Shown: positions 7,501 through 16,521, numbered from the stretch's first letter. The stretch is 38,311 nt of DNA from Hyphomicrobiales bacterium (GCA_028290405.1 JAQGJX010000199.1:1-38311); one strand, 5' to 3'. A program made the numbers and translations. Notes: generated by a model from the letters alone, not told the origin.

Positions 7501-9732
7501 ATGACCGACATCCTCCTCGACCGCCGCCGCCTCCTTGCCGGCGCGGGCTATGTGGCCCTCTCGTTCTCGATCCCCGCAGGCGACGCGCTGGCGCAAGCCG
7601 CCGCCCCCGCCGGCGAAAAGCCGCGCCTGCCGGGCGACCTCAACGCCGTGCGCATGATCAGCGCCTGGATCCGCATCAACGCGGACAAGACCGTGACCCT
7701 GCTGGTCGGCAAGGTGGAGCTCGGACAGGGCATCCTCACCGCCGTCTCGCAGATTTGCGCCGACGAACTCGACATCGACATGGCGCAACTGAAGATCATC
7801 TCCGGCGACACCGCGCTGGTGCCCAACGAGGGCGTCACCGCCGGTTCGTTCTCCATGCCCAATTGCGGCCCCGCCGTGCGGCAGGCTTCCGCCGAAGCGC
7901 GCAAGATCATGATCGATCTGGCCGCCGCGAAACTCGGCCAGCCAGCCGAAAGCCTCACGGTCAAGGCCGGCGTCGTGTCCGGCGGCGGCGCGTCCGTGTC
8001 CTATTGGGACCTTGCGGTCGGGCAGGCGCTGGAGCGCGAAGCCACCGGAACTGTGAAGCCCAAGGCTTTGGCTGACCTGCGCTACGTCGGCCAGCCCGTG
8101 CAGCGGCTCGATATCCCCGCCAAGATGACGGGCGGCGAAATCTTCGTGCAGGAGCTGCGCCCCAAGGGCCTGCTCTATGGGCAGGTCGTGCGTCCGCCCA
8201 CCTACAAGGCGAAGCTCGCCTCCCTGGACTCGAGCGCCGTCGAGAAGACGCCCGGCGTCGTGAAGGTCGTCCGCAACGGCAGCTTCATCGGCGTGATCGC
8301 GGAGCGTGAAGAGCAGGCCAACGCCGCCGCGCAGGCGCTTTTCGCAGCCGCCAAGTGGGACGTCGAAAAGGCGCTGCCGGGAACGGACGGCATGCAGGAC
8401 TGGCTGCTGAACGCCAAGCCCAACAAGGTCATCGAGACCAAGAAGCAGCCCCGCGCGGGCGGCGATCCCGCCGTGAAGACCCTCGAGGCGACCTATTACC
8501 GCCCCTACCACATGCACGCCAGCATCGGCACATCGTCGGCGATCGCGACGCTGGCCGATGGCGTCATGACCATCCAGACGCACAGCCAATCGGTGTTCGA
8601 AACCTCGCAGGCCATCGCCAAGATGCTCGGCATGGAGCCCTCGAAAGTACGCTGCCAGCACGTGCAGGGGTCGGGGTGCTACGGCCACAACATGGCCGAC
8701 GACGCTGCGGCGGACGCGGCGCTGCTGGCGGCCGCCCTGCCCGGCAAGCCGATCCGCCTGCAATACACCCGCGAGGGCGAACACCGTTGGGAGCCCTACG
8801 GCTCCGCCATGGTGGTGAAGACCAAGGCCGGTCTCGACAAGGACGGCAACGTGCTGGACTGGGACCTCACCATCTTCTCCACGCCCCACGGCACGCGGCC
8901 CGGCGGCGAAGCAGGCAACCTGCTCTCGGCGCGGTATCTCGAAAAGCCGTTCGCGATGCCGACGCCGGTCAACGGCGGGGCGCCCAACTTCGCAGCGGAC
9001 CGCAACGGCGTCGCGCTGTACGAGTTCCCCGGCCACAACGTGCTGACGAACTTCATCACCGACATGCCGCTGCGCGCCTCATCCACGCGCGGACTCGGCG
9101 CCTACGCCAACGTGTTCGCCATCGAGTCCTTCATCGACGAACTCGCGACGGCGGCGGGCGTGGACCCGGTCGCCTATCGCCTTCGCTTCATGAAGGACGA
9201 ACGCGCCCGCGACGCCATCACGAAGGCCGCGGAAGTGTTCGGCTGGGACAAGTGGCGCAAGCGCGAAGGTCGCGGGCGCGGCATCGGCTTTGCGAAGTAC
9301 AAGAACATCGCGGGCTATTGCGCGGTGGCGCTCGAGGTCGACGTCAACAAGCGCAACGGCCGCATCCGCGTGCTGCGCGCGGTCGCCTCCGCCGACAGCG
9401 GCCACATCGTCAACCCGGACGGCGTGCGCAACCAGATCGAGGGCGGCCTCGTGCAGTCGCTGAGCTGGACGCTGAAGGAAGAGGTGAAGTTCGACGACAC
9501 GCGCGTCACGTCCGAGGATTGGGCGAGCTATCCGATCCTCACCTTCAACGAGATCCCGCCCATCGAGGTCGCGCTGATCAACCGTCCGGGAACGCCGTTC
9601 CTGGGCACCGGCGAAGCCTCGCAGGGACCGACGGGCGCAGCGCTCGCCAACGCCGTGTTCGACGCGACGGGCGTGCGTTTCCGCCGCCTGCCCCTCACGC
9701 CCGAGCGCGTGAAGGCGGGACTGACGGCCTGA
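7501..9732 (+). CDS. Molybdopterin-binding large subunit, IorB-like, Tat-exported
   Basis: A 743-residue catalytic subunit of the xanthine oxidase family, in the isoquinoline 1-oxidoreductase beta (IorB) branch. The N-terminus is a twin-arginine signal (DRRRLLAGAG, Arg8-10; probable cleavage after ALA at 31). Visible family motifs are VELGQGILTA (72-81), QSVFETSQ and the C-terminal GTGEASQGPTG, with the catalytic base Glu705. Relatives hydroxylate N-heteroaromatics such as isoquinoline or nicotinate, or oxidise aldehydes, with water as oxygen source. Together with the preceding 2Fe-2S subunit and the following multiheme cytochrome c it looks like a three-subunit periplasmic dehydrogenase feeding the respiratory chain. 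The exact substrate cannot be told from sequence. Confidence 0.93.
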   Translation: MTDILLDRRRLLAGAGYVALSFSIPAGDALAQAAAPAGEKPRLPGDLNAVRMISAWIRINADKTVTLLVGKVELGQGILTAVSQICADELDIDMAQLKIISGDTALVPNEGVTAGSFSMPNCGPAVRQASAEARKIMIDLAAAKLGQPAESLTVKAGVVSGGGASVSYWDLAVGQALEREATGTVKPKALADLRYVGQPVQRLDIPAKMTGGEIFVQELRPKGLLYGQVVRPPTYKAKLASLDSSAVEKTPGVVKVVRNGSFIGVIAEREEQANAAAQALFAAAKWDVEKALPGTDGMQDWLLNAKPNKVIETKKQPRAGGDPAVKTLEATYYRPYHMHASIGTSSAIATLADGVMTIQTHSQSVFETSQAIAKMLGMEPSKVRCQHVQGSGCYGHNMADDAAADAALLAAALPGKPIRLQYTREGEHRWEPYGSAMVVKTKAGLDKDGNVLDWDLTIFSTPHGTRPGGEAGNLLSARYLEKPFAMPTPVNGGAPNFAADRNGVALYEFPGHNVLTNFITDMPLRASSTRGLGAYANVFAIESFIDELATAAGVDPVAYRLRFMKDERARDAITKAAEVFGWDKWRKREGRGRGIGFAKYKNIAGYCAVALEVDVNKRNGRIRVLRAVASADSGHIVNPDGVRNQIEGGLVQSLSWTLKEEVKFDDTRVTSEDWASYPILTFNEIPPIEVALINRPGTPFLGTGEASQGPTGAALANAVFDATGVRFRRLPLTPERVKAGLTA

Positions 9733-9747
9733 CGCTTGGGCATGAAC

Positions 9748-9783
9748 AAGGGCCCTCGCGCGCAACCGCGCGCGGGGGTCTTT
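9748..9783 (+). terminator. Terminator-like hairpin between the molybdenum subunit and cytochrome c genes
   Basis: The 70-bp gap holds a stem of CGCGCG pairs (9757-9762 with 9767-9772, loop CAAC), extended past one mismatch by CCC/GGG and flanked by AAG/CTT, followed by TCTTTCATTT. It resembles an intrinsic terminator with a weak U-tract. Because the cytochrome gene follows in the same direction, it could be a partial terminator that lowers cytochrome expression, or an mRNA-stabilising hairpin. Confidence 0.5.
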
Positions 9784-9802
9784 CATTTGAACGGCTCCTG
9801 AC

Positions 9803-11089
9803 ATGAAACTCGCCGCACGCATCTTCATCGCAGCGCTCGTGGCCGCAGCGCTTGGCTCCGCAGGCTTCATGGCGTTCGCCAACCGCCACGCCTCCTTGCC
9901 GCCGCTGGACGCCGGCGTGCGCCCCTCGTTCCCGCAGGAGCTTGTGGAGCGCGGGGAGCAGTTGGCGGGCCTGGGCGATTGCGCCGTCTGCCACACGAGG
10001 CCGGGCGGTCCCGCCCTCGCGGGCGGCCTGCCGCTGCCCACGCCGTTCGGAACCATCTACTCGACCAACATCACGCCGGACCGTGAGACGGGCGTCGGCG
10101 CCTGGACCGAGCAGGCCTTCCAGCGCGCCATGCGCGAAGGCGTGGACCGCCACGGCCGCCACCTCTATCCCGCCTTCCCGTACGATCACTTCGCCAAGGC
10201 GACGAGCGAAGACGTGCGGGCGATCTACGCCTGGCTGATGACGCGCACGGCCGTGAAAGCGCCTGCGCCGCAGAACGATCTCGCCTTCCCGTTCAACATC
10301 CGCGCGCTGGTGGCGGGGTGGAACCTCCTGTTCCTGGACAAGGCGCCCCTCAAGCCCGATCCAGCCAAGAGCGAGGCGTGGAACCAAGGTCGGTACTACG
10401 TCGAGGGCCTCGGCCATTGCGGCGCGTGCCACTCCCCGCGCAACATGCTGGGCGCGGTGCGAAGCGACCGCCCTCTGGCGGGCGGCGAAGCGGAGGGCTG
10501 GTACGCGCCGGGACTGGGCGCGCACGCTGGCGCGCCGGTTTCATGGACGCAGGAAGCTCTCCTCAACTACCTCATTGACGGCTGGGACGAACGCCACGGC
10601 GTCGCCGGCGGCCCGATGACCGCAGTGGTGAACCAGCTCGCCAAACAGCCCGAAGACGTGGTGAAAGCGATCGCCGCCTATCTCGTATCGCTGCAGCCCG
10701 AACAGCCGAAGGAGGCCGCCGACCGAGCCATGGCGTTCGCCAAAGACCGCGAGTTCAAGCAGACCGGCGCTGCGGCGGCTTCAACCGACAAGGGCGAGGC
10801 CATCTTCGCGCGCGCCTGCGCGAACTGCCATCGCGCAGGCGGACAGACCGTGCCGCTCGCGCTTGCGACCTCGCTCGGAGCGCCCGACGCCCGCAATCTC
10901 GTGCAGGTCGTCCTGCATGGCGTCCAGCCGCCGGAGGGCGCGCCCGAACGATCCATGCCACGGTTCGCAGGCGCGCTGAACGACGAGCAGGTGGGCGACC
11001 TCGTCGCCTTCATGCGCACCCGCTTCAGCGAGAAACCCGCGTGGACCAACGTGCCGGACGTGGTGAAACAAACGCGCGCGGCGCACTAG
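9803..11089 (+). CDS. Triheme cytochrome c subunit
   Basis: A 428-residue c-type cytochrome with three CXXCH heme sites: CAVCH at 60-64, CGACH at 206-210 and CANCH at 339-343. The N-terminus (about 5-27) is a hydrophobic signal or membrane anchor. This triple-domain layout is that of the cytochrome subunits of membrane-bound alcohol, aldehyde and nicotinate dehydrogenases, which pass electrons to the quinone pool or terminal oxidases. It follows the molybdenum subunit gene and is very probably its electron acceptor. The ribosome site before the ATG is weak. Its last 4 bp overlap the end of the convergent minus-strand operon. Confidence 0.93.
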   Translation: MKLAARIFIAALVAAALGSAGFMAFANRHASLPPLDAGVRPSFPQELVERGEQLAGLGDCAVCHTRPGGPALAGGLPLPTPFGTIYSTNITPDRETGVGAWTEQAFQRAMREGVDRHGRHLYPAFPYDHFAKATSEDVRAIYAWLMTRTAVKAPAPQNDLAFPFNIRALVAGWNLLFLDKAPLKPDPAKSEAWNQGRYYVEGLGHCGACHSPRNMLGAVRSDRPLAGGEAEGWYAPGLGAHAGAPVSWTQEALLNYLIDGWDERHGVAGGPMTAVVNQLAKQPEDVVKAIAAYLVSLQPEQPKEAADRAMAFAKDREFKQTGAAAASTDKGEAIFARACANCHRAGGQTVPLALATSLGAPDARNLVQVVLHGVQPPEGAPERSMPRFAGALNDEQVGDLVAFMRTRFSEKPAWTNVPDVVKQTRAAH

Positions 11090-13107
11090 CCGAGCAGCTT
11101 GCCAAGATCGCAGCGGCGGAACCCGAAGCCCTGCGCGCGCTCGACGGCGTCGAGGGCGGCTTCCATCTCTGCGCGCGGCTGGCGCGAGGCCCAGAAGAGC
11201 GGGCCGCCTTTGGACGCGGGAAACCCGTAGCCGTTGACGAACACAAGATCGATGTCCGACGCCCGCTGGGCCACGCCGTCCGCGAGCACGTTGCCGGCTT
11301 CGTTGATCATCGCCCCAAGCGCGCGCGAGACGATCTCGGCGTCGGAAAACGCCCGCGGCGCAAGTCCTCCCTGCTGCGCGCAGCTCGCGATCACCTCCGC
11401 CACAACCGGGTCGGGCTGTCCGCCCGGCGCATCTGCGCCATAGCGATACCATCCCGCTCCGGTCTTGCGGCCGAAGCGGCCCAACTCGCACAGCCTGTCG
11501 GCAATGGCGACATACCGCTCGCGCGGATCGCGGCTGGGGGCAAGCCGCTGGCGCATGCGCCACGCGATGTCGAGGCCGGACATATCCCCCACGGCGAAGG
11601 GCCCCATGGCGAAGCCGAACGCGCGGAGCGCAGCGTCGACCTGCTGCGGCGCAGCGCCCTCCTCCACCATGAATTCGCAATGGCGCCGATACGCGCCATA
11701 GATGCGGTTGCCGATGAAGCCTTCACCGACTCCCGCGACGACCGCGATCTTGCGCAACCGCTTGGCGATGGACAGAGCGCTCGCCAGCGTCTCGTGCGAG
11801 GTCGCGGCCCCGCGCACCACCTCCAGCAGCTTCATCTTGTGAGCCGGACTGAAGAAGTGCAGCCCAACCAATTCGCCCGCGCGCCCCGTCGCGCGCGCGA
11901 TCTCGTCGAGGTCGAGATATGACGTATTCGACGCCAGAAGCGCCTGCGGCGCAATGCGCGCCGCGCGCGACAGGACCCCCTGCTTGGCGGCCATGTCCTC
12001 GATGATCGCTTCCAGCACCAGATCGCATTCGGCCAGCAGCTCCATGCCGCCGCCCGCTTGCAGCGTCGCGGGCGCGCTGTCGGAGCGCATCTCCTTCGCG
12101 ATGAAATCGCGGGCGCGCGCAATGGCGGCGTCGTTGGTGTCGATCAACGCGACTTCATACCCGGCCTGCAGGAACGCGACCGCAATCCCCGCCCCCATGG
12201 TTCCTGCGCCGAGAACCCCGACTTTCCGGATGTCGCGCGCCGAGCCGCCGCCGTCCGGGAGCTTCAAGGCCTCGCGTTCGGCGAAGAACAGATGCCGCAG
12301 CGCCGCGGCCTCTTCGCCCGTGCGCAGAGCTTCGAAGATCGCGCGCTCCTCGCGCAACGCCTCGTCGATGGGAAGCGAGATCGCCAGATCCAGCGCGCGC
12401 AGAGCATGCGCGACGGAGCCCAGGCCGCGCGCCGCCTTCAAGGCCCGCGCCTTGGCGTCCGCGAGCGCCGCGTCGTCGACAGGCGGAGCGGCGCGGTCAC
12501 GCAGGCGCGATTTGCCCCTGAGCCCCAGCGCGAACCTGCATGCGTCCGCCCGCAGGTCGTCCGCAAGCGCATCCACCATTCCAAGCGCAAGCGCCTCTGG
12601 CCCCGGCACGCGCCGCGCGGAGCACACGATGTCGATGGCGCGCTCCATGCCGATGAGCCGCGGCAGCCTTTGCGTGCCGCCCGCGCCCGGAATGATGCCG
12701 AGCCTCACCTCCGGCAGGCCGACAAGGGCCTGCGGCGAAGCCACGCGCGCGTCGCACGCCAGCGCGATTTCATACCCGCCGCCCAGCGCAGCGCCGCTGA
12801 TGGCGGCCACGATGGGCTTGGGCGATTGCTCGATGGCGACGATGACGTCGGGCACGAGCGGATGCTGGAGCGGCTTGCCGAACTCCTTGATGTCCGACCC
12901 TGAGATGAACGTCCTGCCCGCGCCGATGATCACCCCGTGGGTCAGGTCCGGCGCGCTGTTGAGCTGCGCGACCGCGTCCACCAAGCCCCTGCGCACCGCA
13001 TATGAGCCTGCGTTCACCGGTGGGTTGTCGATGACGATGACGCCCACGGCGCCGTCGCGCTCCAGGCGGACGCGGCCGCCCTCAGGCGCTTGTGCTGCAG
13101 CGCTCAT
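11086..13107 (-). CDS. Fused enoyl-CoA hydratase / 3-hydroxyacyl-CoA dehydrogenase
   Basis: A 673-residue bifunctional beta-oxidation enzyme of the FadB/FadJ/PimF type. The N-terminal crotonase domain (about 15-200) keeps both catalytic glutamates: Glu113 in ALGGGYEIALACD and Glu133 in LPEVRLGIIPG. A linker leads to the NAD-binding domain (VGVLGAGTMGAG, from about 296) and the C-terminal domains, with the catalytic His in GLHFFSPAHK. It hydrates a trans-2-enoyl-CoA and oxidises the resulting L-3-hydroxyacyl-CoA. The ATG at 13107 is preferred to that at 13113, which is too close to the GAGGAG ribosome site. It is the last gene of the seven-gene minus-strand operon, 11 bp after the preceding crotonase gene. 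Confidence 0.95.
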   Translation of the reverse strand: MSAAAQAPEGGRVRLERDGAVGVIVIDNPPVNAGSYAVRRGLVDAVAQLNSAPDLTHGVIIGAGRTFISGSDIKEFGKPLQHPLVPDVIVAIEQSPKPIVAAISGAALGGGYEIALACDARVASPQALVGLPEVRLGIIPGAGGTQRLPRLIGMERAIDIVCSARRVPGPEALALGMVDALADDLRADACRFALGLRGKSRLRDRAAPPVDDAALADAKARALKAARGLGSVAHALRALDLAISLPIDEALREERAIFEALRTGEEAAALRHLFFAEREALKLPDGGGSARDIRKVGVLGAGTMGAGIAVAFLQAGYEVALIDTNDAAIARARDFIAKEMRSDSAPATLQAGGGMELLAECDLVLEAIIEDMAAKQGVLSRAARIAPQALLASNTSYLDLDEIARATGRAGELVGLHFFSPAHKMKLLEVVRGAATSHETLASALSIAKRLRKIAVVAGVGEGFIGNRIYGAYRRHCEFMVEEGAAPQQVDAALRAFGFAMGPFAVGDMSGLDIAWRMRQRLAPSRDPRERYVAIADRLCELGRFGRKTGAGWYRYGADAPGGQPDPVVAEVIASCAQQGGLAPRAFSDAEIVSRALGAMINEAGNVLADGVAQRASDIDLVFVNGYGFPASKGGPLFWASRQPRAEMEAALDAVERAQGFGFRRCDLGKLLG

Positions 13108-13118
13108 CGTCATGCTCC

Positions 13119-13883
13119 TCAGCGGCCGACGTAAACAGGCTTGCGCTTTTCAAGCACGGCGCGGGTGGCCTCTCGCGCGTCCTCGGTCGCCATCAGCCGC
13201 GTGGAATAGCGCTGCTCAGCCGCATAGCCGTCTTCCACGGACGCGAACTCGATCTCGTTCATGGCCGCCTTGCCGAGCCGCAGGCCCAAAGGCGCCTTCT
13301 CGCTGATCACGCCCGCCATCGCCATGGCGGCGGGCATGAGATCGGCGCCGGGCAGCACCTGGTCCACATAGCCAAAACGCATCGCGTCTGCGGCGCCTAT
13401 GGGTTGGCCGGTGAAGAACATGCGGCGCAGCAGGCCTTGCGGCAGATGCCGCCCCATGTGCGCCGTGCCGCCGCAACGGCCGACGTTGATCTCCGGCAGG
13501 CCGAAGGTCGCGTTGTCGGCCGCAAGGCGGATGTCGCAGACGGACGTCAGCACGCAACCCGCGCCAAGCGCCGGGCCGTTCACGGCCGCGATCACCGGCA
13601 GGCTGCAATGGCGCACCGCCGCAAAGCAATGGCGCACGATCGCCGCGCGGCCAGGATCGTCCTCAAGCCGCGCCGTCGCGAACTCCTTGAGATCGAGGCC
13701 CGCGCAAAAGGCCTTTGCGCCGCTTGCGGTGAACACGACGCAGTTCACGTCGCGGCGCATGCCGATGGCGTCGAACGTCTGCGCAAGCTCGGCATAGGTG
13801 TCGAGCAGCAGCGTGTTGACGGGCGGCCTGTCGAGCGTGACGACAAGCGTCTTGCCGTGGGTTTCAAGATGAATGTCGCCCAT
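13119..13883 (-). CDS. Enoyl-CoA hydratase/isomerase (crotonase) family protein
   Basis: A 254-residue crotonase-fold protein. The oxyanion-hole motifs AFCAGLDLKEF (58-68) and NGPALGAGC (102-110) are present. The second catalytic acid is kept as Glu131 (GLPEINVG), but the first, normally Glu after GGGC, is Val111. Two-Glu members hydrate enoyl-CoAs; one-Glu members are often isomerases or act on other CoA esters. A role as double-bond isomerase or ring-CoA hydrolase-like enzyme is therefore as likely as plain hydratase, particularly as a full hydratase domain is encoded next door. It lies 3 bp after the amidohydrolase gene in the operon. Confidence 0.88.
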   Translation of the reverse strand: MGDIHLETHGKTLVVTLDRPPVNTLLLDTYAELAQTFDAIGMRRDVNCVVFTASGAKAFCAGLDLKEFATARLEDDPGRAAIVRHCFAAVRHCSLPVIAAVNGPALGAGCVLTSVCDIRLAADNATFGLPEINVGRCGGTAHMGRHLPQGLLRRMFFTGQPIGAADAMRFGYVDQVLPGADLMPAAMAMAGVISEKAPLGLRLGKAAMNEIEFASVEDGYAAEQRYSTRLMATEDAREATRAVLEKRKPVYVGR

Positions 13884-13886
13884 CGC

Positions 13887-14744
13887 TCAGGCCTCTTTCG
13901 TCTGCGCGAAGCCGAACAGGCCCGCCGGGTTGTCGACAAGAATTCGTCTCGCCAGCGCTTCGTCGTTCGTCCACGTCAGGAACAGGTCCAGTAGATGGCC
14001 GATGTCCGGCGTCAGGGCGCCCATGCGAAGATGCGGCCAGTCCGAACCCCAGACGAGCCGCGCCGGGTTGGCCTCGATGAAGGCGTCATGAAAGGCGCGC
14101 AGGTCTTCGTAGTCAGGAAAGCGCTGGGAATTGCGGCAAAGCGACAGCTTGACCCAGAGCGCGCCATCCCGCACCAGAGCGCGCAGGCGCTGGAAACCAG
14201 CGTCGCCGACGCCCCGTGCGGCGTCGATCTTGCCCATGTGGTCCAGCACGACCGGCACGCCAAGCGAAACGAGCATCTTCTCGTTGGCGACAATGTCCTC
14301 GCACGGCGCCCAGAGCTGCATGTGCATGCCCAACGCCCGCAGGCGCGGCGCCAGCTCACGCATGTCCTCAAATCCCGCGCTGCCCGGAAACCGCTGTCCG
14401 GCGGCGGTCTTCACCTCGATGAAGCGCAGCGCGCACACGCCCGCGTCGCGCCAGGCCTCAAGCTGCGAGTCGGCCACGAACCGGTCCGCCACCGCGACGC
14501 CGCGATACATGCCGGGCGATGCCGCCAGCGCATCCATCATGGCGGTATGGTCCGCCCCATAAACCGACGAGGGATGCACGATCAGCGCGCGGCTGAGCCC
14601 GGCGCCGCGCAAAGCCAGTTTGTGCGCGTGCGCGTTCCCATCCGGCACGTCGCCCGCGAAGGGCGCCGGCGCATAGCGGTCATGCGGGCCGATGATGTGG
14701 CAGTGCGCGTCGCAGGCGCCTTCGGGAATAGCGCGCGCGCTCAC
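13887..14744 (-). CDS. Amidohydrolase family protein (LigI/2-pyrone-dicarboxylate-hydrolase-like)
   Basis: A 285-residue TIM-barrel hydrolase of the amidohydrolase_2 group. The N-terminal DAHCHI motif (Asp12, His14, His16), His169 (LDHMGK) and Asp235 (WGSDWPH) give the expected active-site set. The layout matches 2-pyrone-4,6-dicarboxylate lactonase (LigI) and relatives that hydrolyse lactones or decarboxylate ring acids. It would be cytoplasmic, having no signal peptide. Its start overlaps the end of the preceding gene by 4 bp (ATGA), so the two are probably translationally coupled. Lactone or ring hydrolysis in an aromatic-acid pathway is the natural guess. Confidence 0.85.
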   Translation of the reverse strand: MSARAIPEGACDAHCHIIGPHDRYAPAPFAGDVPDGNAHAHKLALRGAGLSRALIVHPSSVYGADHTAMMDALAASPGMYRGVAVADRFVADSQLEAWRDAGVCALRFIEVKTAAGQRFPGSAGFEDMRELAPRLRALGMHMQLWAPCEDIVANEKMLVSLGVPVVLDHMGKIDAARGVGDAGFQRLRALVRDGALWVKLSLCRNSQRFPDYEDLRAFHDAFIEANPARLVWGSDWPHLRMGALTPDIGHLLDLFLTWTNDEALARRILVDNPAGLFGFAQTKEA

Positions 14745-15301
14745 GAAACAGGCTCCACAAAAGGCTGTCCGGCGTTGTCCGGCAGGGGGAACTCATGGGC
14801 GTTGAGCGTCATCGCCACCATGGTGTAATAGCCGCTGAGCGCCGTCAGCTCCACCACGCCGATTGTGCCCAGACGCGCGAGCGCGCGCTGGTACACGTCC
14901 TCGCTCACGCGCTTTAGGCGCTGCAACTCGTCGCAATAGTCGTAAACGTCGAGCGCCGCCGCGTCTGCTTGCGGCCGCACGCCCGCCTTCACGCTGTCGA
15001 TGATGGCTTGCTCCAGCCCTGCGCCGCGGGCGTAACCTTCATGCAGATGCCATTCGAGCTGGCACGCCCAGGCCTGCGCGGTCACAAGGATGGCTAACTC
15101 GGACAGGCGCGGCGGCAGGCTTGTGCCATAGCGCAGCGCGGCGCCGAAATGCTGCCACTTGTCCGCCAGGTCCGGCTTGTGCAGAGCCGCCATCAGCGGC
15201 CCCTGCACCTTGCCTCGCGGGCCGGACACGACGGCGTCGAACACTGCGAGCTGTTCGGGCGTCAGCCCTTCGCGGGAGCTGAGAAGCTTGATGCGAGCCA
15301 A
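14741..15301 (-). CDS. Carboxymuconolactone decarboxylase family protein
   Basis: A 186-residue all-helical protein of the CMD/AhpD-like fold. The core reads LSELAILVTAQAWACQLEWHLHEGYARGAGL. It has the Cys/Glu/His arrangement of the carboxymuconolactone-decarboxylase branch (CQLEWHLHE) and lacks the redox CxxC of AhpD peroxidases. It is longer than gamma-carboxymuconolactone decarboxylase (about 130 residues), as are many uncharacterised members next to amidohydrolase genes. It starts 10 bp after the CoA-transferase gene and overlaps the amidohydrolase gene by 4 bp. It may decarboxylate or isomerise the product of its neighbour; this is an inference from context. Confidence 0.83.
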   Translation of the reverse strand: MARIKLLSSREGLTPEQLAVFDAVVSGPRGKVQGPLMAALHKPDLADKWQHFGAALRYGTSLPPRLSELAILVTAQAWACQLEWHLHEGYARGAGLEQAIIDSVKAGVRPQADAAALDVYDYCDELQRLKRVSEDVYQRALARLGTIGVVELTALSGYYTMVAMTLNAHEFPLPDNAGQPFVEPVS

Positions 15302-15311
15302 GGATTGTCCC

Positions 15312-16511
15312 TCAGGTGTGAGACGCCGGACCGGACCAGCCGATCTCGCGCAGGATGTCTTGCGTATGCTGCCCCAGCAAAGGCGGGGCTTTCGGCTTCG
15401 CCAGCGGGTTGTTGGCGAACTTCATCGGGCTGGCGACAAGCGGAACGGAGCCAGCTAGCGGATGCTCGGCCTCCACCAGCATTTCGCGGTGGCGCACCTG
15501 CGCATCCTGGAACACCATCGGGATCGTGTTGATGGGTCCGGCGGGCACGCCTGCGGCCTCGCAGGCGGCGATCCAGTGCGACATCTCCCGCGCGCCCAGC
15601 GCCTCGTTGATGATCGCGGTCAGCTCCGCACGATGGCGCACGCGCCCCGAGTTGCGCGCATAGCGTTCGTCCCGCGCCAGTTCGGGGCGGCCGATGACGA
15701 CGCAGAACTTCTCGAACTGGCCATCGTTGCCGACCACGAGAACCATGTGCCCGTCCGCCGTCCTGAACACGTCCTGCGGCTGGATGTTGGGATGCGCGTT
15801 GCCCGTGCGCTGCGGGGTCTTGCCCGAGACAAGGTGGTTCATCGCCTGGTTGGCGAGGAACGACACCTGCACGTCCAGCATGCCGATATCGACGTATTCG
15901 CCCTCCTGCGTCTCGTTGCGCCGCGCCAGCGCCGCCAGCACCGCTATGGTGGCGTACATGCCCGTCATGATGTCGGTGATCGGCACGCCCACCTTCTGCG
16001 GCTTGCCGCCGGGCGCGTCGTCCGGCTCGCCCGTCACGCTCATCAGGCCGCCCATGGCCTGGATCATGAAGTCGTAGGCCGCGTGGTCTTTCTTCGGCCC
16101 GGTCTGCCCGAAGCCCGTGATCGAGCAATAGATGAGGCGCGGGTTCACGGCGCGCAGGGATTCATAGTCCAGGCCGAACTTCTTCAGCGTGCCGACCTTG
16201 AAATTCTCCAGCACGATGTCGCTGCGCGCCGCGAGCTGGCGCACGATCTCCTGCCCTTCCGGCTTGTCCAGATCCAGCGCGATGGAGCGCTTGCCGCGGT
16301 TGACGCTGAGATAATAGCCCGCCTCTTTCGTGTCCGCGCCCGACGCGTCCTTGAGGAAGGGCGGGCCCCACGCGCGCGTGTCGTCGCCCACGCCCGGCCG
16401 CTCGACTTTCACGACGTCTGCGCCAAGGTCGGCGAGAATTTGCGCCGACCAGGGGCCGGCCATGATGCGCGAGAGATCAAGCACGCGGATGTGCGAAAGC
16501 GGGCCGGGCAT
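15312..16511 (-). CDS. Class III (CaiB/BaiF) CoA-transferase
   Basis: A 399-residue family III CoA-transferase, starting MPGPLSHIRVLDLSR. Diagnostic stretches are MAGPWSAQILADLGADVVKVE, NRGKRSIALDL, ITGFGQTGP and YDFMIQAMGGLMSVTGEP, in which Asp147 is the expected catalytic aspartate forming the acyl anhydride. It moves CoA from a donor such as succinyl-CoA to a carboxylic acid. This would be the activating step of the pathway, since no acyl-CoA ligase is in the window. The ATG at 16511 has GAGGAAA upstream; the longer in-frame extension to 16715 overlaps the GST gene and has no family similarity. Confidence 0.93.
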   Translation of the reverse strand: MPGPLSHIRVLDLSRIMAGPWSAQILADLGADVVKVERPGVGDDTRAWGPPFLKDASGADTKEAGYYLSVNRGKRSIALDLDKPEGQEIVRQLAARSDIVLENFKVGTLKKFGLDYESLRAVNPRLIYCSITGFGQTGPKKDHAAYDFMIQAMGGLMSVTGEPDDAPGGKPQKVGVPITDIMTGMYATIAVLAALARRNETQEGEYVDIGMLDVQVSFLANQAMNHLVSGKTPQRTGNAHPNIQPQDVFRTADGHMVLVVGNDGQFEKFCVVIGRPELARDERYARNSGRVRHRAELTAIINEALGAREMSHWIAACEAAGVPAGPINTIPMVFQDAQVRHREMLVEAEHPLAGSVPLVASPMKFANNPLAKPKAPPLLGQHTQDILREIGWSGPASHT

Positions 16512-16521
16512 AAGCGTTTCC

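Noticed and set aside
4815-9036. Long minus-strand frames of about 700 residues (4815-6941 and 7003-9036).
   Set aside because: They lie opposite the Rieske, binding-protein and molybdenum hydroxylase genes and show His/Arg/Gly-rich sequence without any family signature.
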